From positions 21,370,387 to 21,434,386 of the forward strand of contig NC_052478.1 in NCBI RefSeq assembly GCF_009730915.1: a stretch of DNA of 64,000 bases, written 5' to 3'. Made by a program: the position numbers and the translations under genes. This DNA comes from Dioscorea cayenensis subsp. rotundata (lineage: Eukaryota > Streptophyta > Magnoliopsida > Dioscoreales > Dioscoreaceae). Below are positions 57,091 through 64,000 of the stretch, piece by piece. Under the pieces are notes generated by a model. That model did not search any database and was not told the origin of the DNA. It saw only the letters and a program-made list of their open reading frames with translations. Numbering within the stretch: the stretch's first letter is position 1; every line of letters starts with the position of its first letter.

Positions 57091-59286
57091 CTAAGAATAC
57101 CACATTGGTTCATACATGCTAGTTTGATCCATTTCAGTCTCTAAATTAAAAACCGGCTTATCATTGACCTCCGTCATCTTTGGCGATGATGTCGCCGACG
57201 ATCCTCCTCCTCCGCCACCGCCGCCTCTGGCCGGTGTCAAACGAAGATGAGCTAAGTATCCTGCATGTTGCATTCTTAGACGGATTATTTCGGCTTGCGC
57301 CATTGCAAGTTGTGCTTGAAGAACATCAACTTGCTGTTGCAGAGATGAAATGGCTCCAGCACAACCATATACTGGATCACGGACTCGCGCATTTGCCTCA
57401 TATACCATACTACTTACAGCATCACTTCGATAATTCACTGGTAGTTCCTACAATAATTACAATAATGATATTTAGACTAAATTAATAAGTCGAATTAGTA
57501 GTCCGATCATTATCTATATCATTCTTTTTTAAAAATAAAAAATAAAAAAATTTAATATTTTTTTGTCATCTAAACCTTAGTGTAAACTATAAACCTGCAA
57601 ACTCGCTCCCTAAACTCTAAATTGTTATGTTTGTGATTTAACGTTTAGGGTTTATGACTTAGGATTTATGGTTTAGGGTTTATGATTTATGGTTTAAGGT
57701 TTTTTTAATCTTAGATATAAGATTTTATAATATTTGGATTTAAGATTTTTGGATATTAGTGTTTAGAGTTTTTGTATAAATCTCTAAAATTTAAAAATTT
57801 AAAAATTTTAAGAGTTTAAATTATAAAAAAAAATTTAAATGTTTTTTTTTTAAAATATAATAAAATAGTGTGGATACTGATATAGATGCCAACTTAACAT
57901 CTACGTGATTCAGACTATCAATTTGATTTACAGATAATTACTCCAATAATTATATCACCTTAAAATAAAATTAAAAATATATATTTTTTTTATTAAAATT
58001 TTAGATTTTTAATTTTAGATTTTAAAAATCAAAGAAATTACAAAAGTCCAAAATGTTGAATTGTAAACTCCTGTTATACATTCAACAACTACAACCACCT
58101 CAGTCATATCAAACATAAAAGGATGTAGACATATTTACCAAGCAAAATAATTGAAACAGTACTCAAGATTTTGTGGGTGTCTTATTAAATTTATTTTTTT
58201 AAATAATAATTAAAATTTTCTTGTTCAATTTTTGCATAATAACATACACATATATGATTGGAAGATAGGGAAATATTCCTAACTCTCTCTATAACAACCC
58301 TTTGCCACAAGGACTACCAAACCTAAAGAGAGAGGTCTAGAACATTACAAGTAGATTAGACTACTTCAAATGTTGATTAAAATCTCTATTAAAAAAAAAT
58401 TAATTACCTTCAATTATATAAAATAACATTGTAATATGGAGAACATTTTAAGGGAATAAAGCTTTATTATATATATATACACACACACCTCTCATGTTCT
58501 TAATTTGTTTTTCTTATTATGTTAGGCCATTGGTCTTATTCATAGATACTAATAAATCTCCATCTTAGACTTACTACCTTATTGACAAGGCATTAACAAA
58601 GAGGACATATATTATAGTTTTGGGTTTCAATAACTATTGACTAAATATTTTATGTCAAACTCATATCAAACTTCCTATTTCTTATCAATAATGATGTTAG
58701 ATATTTATTAATTTTATATATACCATTTTCAAAAAAAGACACGCGTCTACCATAAATTATAAACAAAATTCAAATTTTAAAAAACACAAGCCAAGAAAAA
58801 ACAACAAACAAATAATTAAAGAAAACAAATATAATTTTTTTAATTCAAAATAATAAATAAATAAAATGCATTCTAGTATAAAAAAAATATTTTAAAAAAT
58901 GACATTTCATACAAGAACTACCAGTGCAACAACAAGAGAGCTGATATTTTATTTCTCTCTTTAATTAGAATCCAGACATTTCAAAATGTGCTTTATCCAC
59001 ATTTTTAAAAAAAATAAATTAAAATATAAAAAAAGTTATAAAATAAAAATTGCATGCAAAAAAAAAAAAAGAGAGAGAAATTAATTAAGACCTGAAGAAG
59101 CTTGTTGACATTACTAGCACCAAAGACTTTGTGAACAGAAGCAAACTTGTGAGGTTGGTCAGGGGGGAAGTAAGGAGCAAAGAGGCAGTCCTCGGCGCAG
59201 CGCCGCCGCAAAAGCTTGCAAGCAGCGCATGGTGATGCCGACGACCCTGTTGTGCCGGCGCCGGCCACCTTGTTCTTGCTTCTCAT
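57091..59286 (-). CDS. LBD4: LOB-domain transcription factor, class I, LBD4-like
   Basis: Two exons, complement(join(57091..57447, 59092..59286)), encode 183 residues. Exon 1 (65 aa) holds the zinc-binding [15 protein letters not shown] (CX2CX6CX3C), [23 protein letters not shown] and ends NKLLQ, the invariant LBD intron position in phase 0. Exon 2 begins [18 protein letters not shown] and includes [15 protein letters not shown] and the zipper [19 protein letters not shown] (LX6LX3LX6I), which marks class I dimerising members. A glycine/serine linker and MYEPMW close the protein. The domain and the tail with terminal MW point to the LBD3/LBD4 group, nuclear regulators of meristem and vascular boundaries; the exact orthologue is inferred. 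The frame extends to a GTG at 59289, but ATG 59286 is the start. Confidence 0.9.
57448..59091 (-). other. LBD intron, 1644 bp, with degenerate TTTAGGG-like repeats
   Basis: AT-rich intron with canonical ends (donor GGTCTTAA, acceptor TTGTAG on the - strand). At about 57637-57700 the + strand has GTTTAGGGTTTATGA-type repeats related to the plant telomere heptamer but interrupted by TTTATGG units. Confidence 0.75.
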
Positions 59287-61170
59287 CACTTGCTCTAGCT
59301 CTTTAATTCATATATAAATTAATTGTCTACCTTTTTCATCATTATCATCATCATCATCATCAAAGTTTAAGTGAAATGAAGTGAAGTGAAGTTAAATGCA
59401 TGCTCTTTAGACAAAAGAAGAGAAAAAGAGAAAGAAAGAGAAGGGGAGAAAGAAAGAAAGCAAAGGAGGAGAAGAGGAGAGGTGCATGCTTCAAGTGACT
59501 TTAAAGAAGCATGAGAATATTCTTCAAAATACAAGGACTTGAGGGCCCAAATCATGTGCTTTATTTATTTATTAATTTATTAATTTATTTTGTTTTTAAT
59601 ATATATCTAATATTATATACTAATCAAATATATTATTTAGACAGAATTTAATTAAAAAACTTAAATATGATAGAATGAAAAACACAAGCGTATATATTTA
59701 AAATTTATACTGATGTGAGATTATTAGTTAATGTAGTTGTATGCATATATTTTTCTATGGTTGATATTTGATTTTAATAAATATTATTTATGAGTGACAA
59801 TGTATTGATATCTCTAATAATACTTGAAAATGTTATATATTCGGTAGGTAGAGTTTGCATTGATGGTATTTAAATTATATTTAGAAAAAATTTTTTTTGG
59901 TCTGCTTAAATAAACACATTTAAAAAATCATATAAATTAGATTATATTAAGATGCAAAATAAATGTATTATATTCTAACTCAACTTGGCTAGATATACTC
60001 AAACTTATATTTTATTTTAAGTTTATAATAATCTTTAAATATCTCATTTATTTTTAATATCTCTAGACCATAGAAAATTGCTAGTTGTCAACCAACTACA
60101 CATTTGTATTTGAATTGGTCCTCTCATTTAGTTTTATTAATTAAACCTTTAATTAACTTATCAATGAGTACTATTGTATTTCATACAAAGATCGTAATAA
60201 TGCTACATGAGCATACTCTTTTTTTATGGCAATTATATTAAACATATAACGGAGGAAAAAAATTATGTTCTTTTCTTGTTTTTGAGAAGTATTATGAAAA
60301 TTTTGAGTAACAATCTAAGAAAAAAAAAATACTAAATTATTTTAACAAACAAAACATTTTATAAATATGTTATTGTGATTTAATCATAAGACATAAATAT
60401 GATCAAATAAAAAAAAAATCTAATCTTTCAACGAGCTTGGTTGACTTTTTCCCCAATTCCTCCAAAGATCACCCATACAATTTTAAAGAAACTTGATTAT
60501 AATAATTAGAGAAATAAAGAGGAAATAGTAATAGTTGAAGAAACTGTTTGTGTTTCGCTTTAATTTCCAATCTCCTATTATGATTTACTATTCATTGAAG
60601 TGATCAAATTAATGCCATTATTATAATATGAAAACAAATTATATCCTTGGAACTCTTCTTCCCAAAGAATGGCAATATATATATATATATATAAAGACAT
60701 GTATATATAACAAATGTTAATTTGGTTCCAAACTTTCTAATCCCTAAAATTATTTGAGCTAATAATATATTCCTTGTGTATGCTTAACAAACAACATTGA
60801 TAGATACTTGAACTTAAAACTTTGATTTTGTTGGTCTTACATTGGTTTAGATTTTCTTTTCTCTAATTAATTAAAACATATTTTTATATTAATTTAATTT
60901 ATTAGTTTACTTGTTGTTATACATAAAGTAACATCTACTTAATGGAACAAATTTTAGACTTTTTTTAAGCGAAAGTGCATCAATGATCTATAAACTAAAT
61001 TTGAAATTTTATTTTAGTATCTAAGCTCAGAAAAAAATTGTTATTCCTCCCGACTACATCACTATGTGCAAGTTGATCCTTATGATATTCAAATTGCACA
61101 TGTATTTATTTCAAGAACCAAACAAATTGTCAAGTATCATTGTATTTCCAATGTTAGTTCTAGCAACAAC
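59287..61170. other. LBD promoter and intergenic DNA
   Basis: Upstream region of the LBD gene with a purine-rich leader tract (AAAGAGAAAG-type, 59408-59475) and a (CAT)n tract near 59335-59361. The rest is AT-rich with no gene seen. Confidence 0.45.
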
Positions 61171-61421
61171 GAGTTAAGGAAATTGATCGCTTAAGGACTA
61201 AAGTACCCAGTAACTAAAGTCTTGTGAATAGTGACTGTAACTATCATAGTTCTAAGGTAGCGAAATTCCATAGCTTATAGACGTGACAATTTTGGCATTA
61301 TCTTCCAAGATAGAGCTCAGTGAAGTAGACATTTTTGTGAAGATACGGACTATCAATGTCTAAACAACAAAAACCTATAAAACTTTTGTATTATATAAAA
61401 TTAGTTATAGGTCTGCGTGTT
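61171..61421 (+). pseudogene. Decayed organellar 23S/26S rRNA fragment (nuclear insertion)
   Basis: CTAAGGTAGCGAAATTCC at about 61252-61269 is the universal domain IV segment of bacterial-type large-subunit rRNA. Upstream GTGAATAGTGACTGTAACTA and downstream CTCAGTGAAGTAGACAT and TGTGAAGATACGGACTA follow the same order as plant organellar LSU rRNA, and ACCTATAAAACTTTTGTA matches the next block. Differences are mostly C-to-T and G-to-A, as in methylated nuclear copies. About 15-20 bases are missing between the conserved blocks. It is not a functional rRNA gene. Plastid versus mitochondrial origin is not resolved. Confidence 0.7.
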
Positions 61422-61458
61422 TTGAAATATATTTTTAAATATCAATATTGTATTTCCA

Positions 61459-62458
61459 NNNNNNNNNNNNNNNNNNNNNNNNNNNNNNNNNNNNNNNNNN
61501 NNNNNNNNNNNNNNNNNNNNNNNNNNNNNNNNNNNNNNNNNNNNNNNNNNNNNNNNNNNNNNNNNNNNNNNNNNNNNNNNNNNNNNNNNNNNNNNNNNNN
61601 NNNNNNNNNNNNNNNNNNNNNNNNNNNNNNNNNNNNNNNNNNNNNNNNNNNNNNNNNNNNNNNNNNNNNNNNNNNNNNNNNNNNNNNNNNNNNNNNNNNN
61701 NNNNNNNNNNNNNNNNNNNNNNNNNNNNNNNNNNNNNNNNNNNNNNNNNNNNNNNNNNNNNNNNNNNNNNNNNNNNNNNNNNNNNNNNNNNNNNNNNNNN
61801 NNNNNNNNNNNNNNNNNNNNNNNNNNNNNNNNNNNNNNNNNNNNNNNNNNNNNNNNNNNNNNNNNNNNNNNNNNNNNNNNNNNNNNNNNNNNNNNNNNNN
61901 NNNNNNNNNNNNNNNNNNNNNNNNNNNNNNNNNNNNNNNNNNNNNNNNNNNNNNNNNNNNNNNNNNNNNNNNNNNNNNNNNNNNNNNNNNNNNNNNNNNN
62001 NNNNNNNNNNNNNNNNNNNNNNNNNNNNNNNNNNNNNNNNNNNNNNNNNNNNNNNNNNNNNNNNNNNNNNNNNNNNNNNNNNNNNNNNNNNNNNNNNNNN
62101 NNNNNNNNNNNNNNNNNNNNNNNNNNNNNNNNNNNNNNNNNNNNNNNNNNNNNNNNNNNNNNNNNNNNNNNNNNNNNNNNNNNNNNNNNNNNNNNNNNNN
62201 NNNNNNNNNNNNNNNNNNNNNNNNNNNNNNNNNNNNNNNNNNNNNNNNNNNNNNNNNNNNNNNNNNNNNNNNNNNNNNNNNNNNNNNNNNNNNNNNNNNN
62301 NNNNNNNNNNNNNNNNNNNNNNNNNNNNNNNNNNNNNNNNNNNNNNNNNNNNNNNNNNNNNNNNNNNNNNNNNNNNNNNNNNNNNNNNNNNNNNNNNNNN
62401 NNNNNNNNNNNNNNNNNNNNNNNNNNNNNNNNNNNNNNNNNNNNNNNNNNNNNNNNNN
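61459..62458. other. Assembly gap, 1000 Ns
   Basis: Exactly 1000 unknown bases, which suggests a fixed-size placeholder rather than a measured gap. Open frames crossing it are meaningless. Confidence 1.
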
Positions 62459-63681
62459 ATATGAGCAAACCAATGAGCAACTGCAGGATATGTGTAAAGA
62501 ATATTATGGAGTTAGAATGGGGTTTTGAAGTCTCAGAATGTCAAAACAAGTACAATATCTCATGTGGAGAATTTTTTTTTTTAACAAATAGGTCATAAGT
62601 GTCTCTCATTTTATAAAAAAATTAAGAATATAGACAACCATGGAGTTAATACCTCAATATATTTAGCTTGTGCTCTCATTTAAGCTTTAGGGTTAAATTT
62701 CAAATTCTCCCTAAAACAAATACCCTACACCAAGAGATTCAAGGGCAGTAGATAAAAAAGCCAGGTGGAGAAATCTTACTCTAAAAGTCCTGTTTAGTTT
62801 ATTTTCATCACTAAGGAGTCATTACTTGAATAGGATTGAAAATATCATTAACAAATCAGAGTGGACAAAATGTTATAACAAAAGCAAGAAAGAACACTCA
62901 GGAGAAAGTGTAATGCCTGAACAAACATTAACAATGAAAGAATAGGTTATCCAATGTATGTTCCTTTATATATGTTTGGCTGCATCATTCAAGTCACAGC
63001 CAAAATCATGATGAAAGGTTGATTTCAATTTCCAAAGATTAATTCCCATTATAATGTCATGAAGAAGAAATTTAATTACAACAATAATGGGGTTGACTAA
63101 AAGGATAAAAATTAGCTCAGTATGATCAGTTAAACCTTGTTTTAAAAGAATGAAATTGCCAAGAAAGTGCAGAATAAAATAAAGACAACAACATGCGTGC
63201 ACCTGTTAATTAAACAAATCCTCCATCAGGATTGTCCTTAAAAATATTGAAACATTGCTATATGATCATCTTATCATTTTGCCAAAAAATGCTGAAGACT
63301 GAGAAAGTAAGTGGCTAATGCTTACTGTTGAAATCATAAAAAAATGAAGACACCAAAACAAAAAAAAAAGTTTAATAATATTAGTAAACCAATATGCCCA
63401 AGAATCTTTTGTCTGGATCACTAAGCTCTACACCAAATTTCTTATAAAATTAATATTCACAAATATTTTAAATACTCTTTTAATTAGTACCTAGCTCTTA
63501 GTCCGTCTTTTTGGACCAGCCTTATTATCTTTACAAGAACCTTAACCAAGAAAAGATAAAAGAATCATGCAATATGCATACAACCATTGTACTTATGTAT
63601 GAAAACTGAGTGTAATGAGGTAGCGGAAGCAATCAAAATGGCAAGCTAAGTCCTCATAGCCAAATGTTCCATGCCCATAGA
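62459..63681. other. Sequence right of the gap, no gene seen
   Basis: AT-rich. A short open stretch runs from the gap edge to a stop at about 62527 (ending YYGVRMGF) and could be the end of an exon hidden in the gap, but nothing supports it. Confidence 0.4.
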
Positions 63682-64000
63682 CAGTAGCGAAGATAGAAAT
63701 TAAATGCTATGGGGGGCTAATTAGAAAAAAAAATTAATTAATTAAAAATTTTATAATTTTTTTATATGTTAATTTATAGTTTAGTTTATAAAAATTACAT
63801 CTCAAACCATAAATTTTAACAAAAATTATATTAAATAAATGTAAATTTTATATATTATATAAATTCATTTGTAAAAAATAAAAAACTAAAACATAGATTT
63901 TTTTTATAAAATACTACAAAAGTAATTTATAAAATATTAATAAATCAAATAATAAAATTTTGATAATATTTTTTTAAAAAAATATTATGGTTTAGACTAT
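63682..64000. mobile_element. Left end of a hAT-like element running out of the window
   Basis: CAGTAGCGAAGATAGAAATT followed by ATGGGGGGCTAATTAG resembles the start of elements at 39604 and 44000 (CAGTGGCGG..type ends followed by a G-run). The right end and target duplication lie outside the window. Confidence 0.4.

Noticed and set aside
61356..62528. Long open frames spanning the N run on both strands
   Set aside because: They consist of unknown bases; no evidence for coding.

Overview
This window is nuclear DNA from a flowering plant. The evidence is spliced genes with GT-AG introns, plant-specific families (LBD, SAUR, a nuclear-encoded photosystem I subunit with a plastid transit peptide), very AT-rich intergenic DNA with long (AT)n tracts, and abundant plant transposons. 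Several genes have strongly GC-rich starts (18.6, 52.6 and 59.2 kb), which hints at a monocot; a yam-like genome is possible but unproven. A run of exactly 1000 Ns (61459-62458) is an assembly gap.

Gene layout. On the + strand: a UTP18-type WD40 ribosome-biogenesis protein (1375-3162), an ADF6-type actin-depolymerizing factor with a 3.7 kb first intron (4345-8889), a plant-specific EAR-motif/CxxC protein (18584-19301) and intronless PSAF (54320-55003). On the - strand: two SAUR genes (39063-39359 and 46602-46889), an uncharacterised three-helix membrane protein (52081-52671) and a two-exon LBD4-like LOB-domain gene (57091-59286). The first 300 bases may carry the last exon of another gene. 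These are ordinary housekeeping and regulatory genes with no operon-like relationship; the two SAURs are the only paralogous pair.

The 20-49 kb stretch is a transposon and repeat district. A block of roughly 240-bp tandem repeats plus unique sequence is duplicated (about 22.1-35.0 kb and 35.4-39.0 kb). The first copy was split by a 5.3 kb decayed Mutator-like element carrying an Ulp1-like protease relic and arrays of a short CCGCTTAAC-type motif, by a Ty1-copia fragment that itself holds a Mutator MITE and a 2 kb solo LTR, and by a tRNA-derived SINE. The second copy holds a GC-ended hAT element. Because the two copies share flanks, they act as empty sites for each other's insertions.

Other repeats include Mutator-type, hAT-type and Harbinger-like elements, several with clean 8- or 9-bp target duplications; a hairpin-rich MITE; small foldback elements abutting (AT)n tracts; a roughly 210-bp tandem array at 43-45 kb; a roughly 100-bp degenerate array at 50-51.4 kb; and a decayed organellar large-subunit rRNA fragment beside the gap. 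No CRISPR, prokaryotic operon or intact tRNA/rRNA gene is present. The best candidate for something not well described is the Ulp1-bearing element with its motif arrays.
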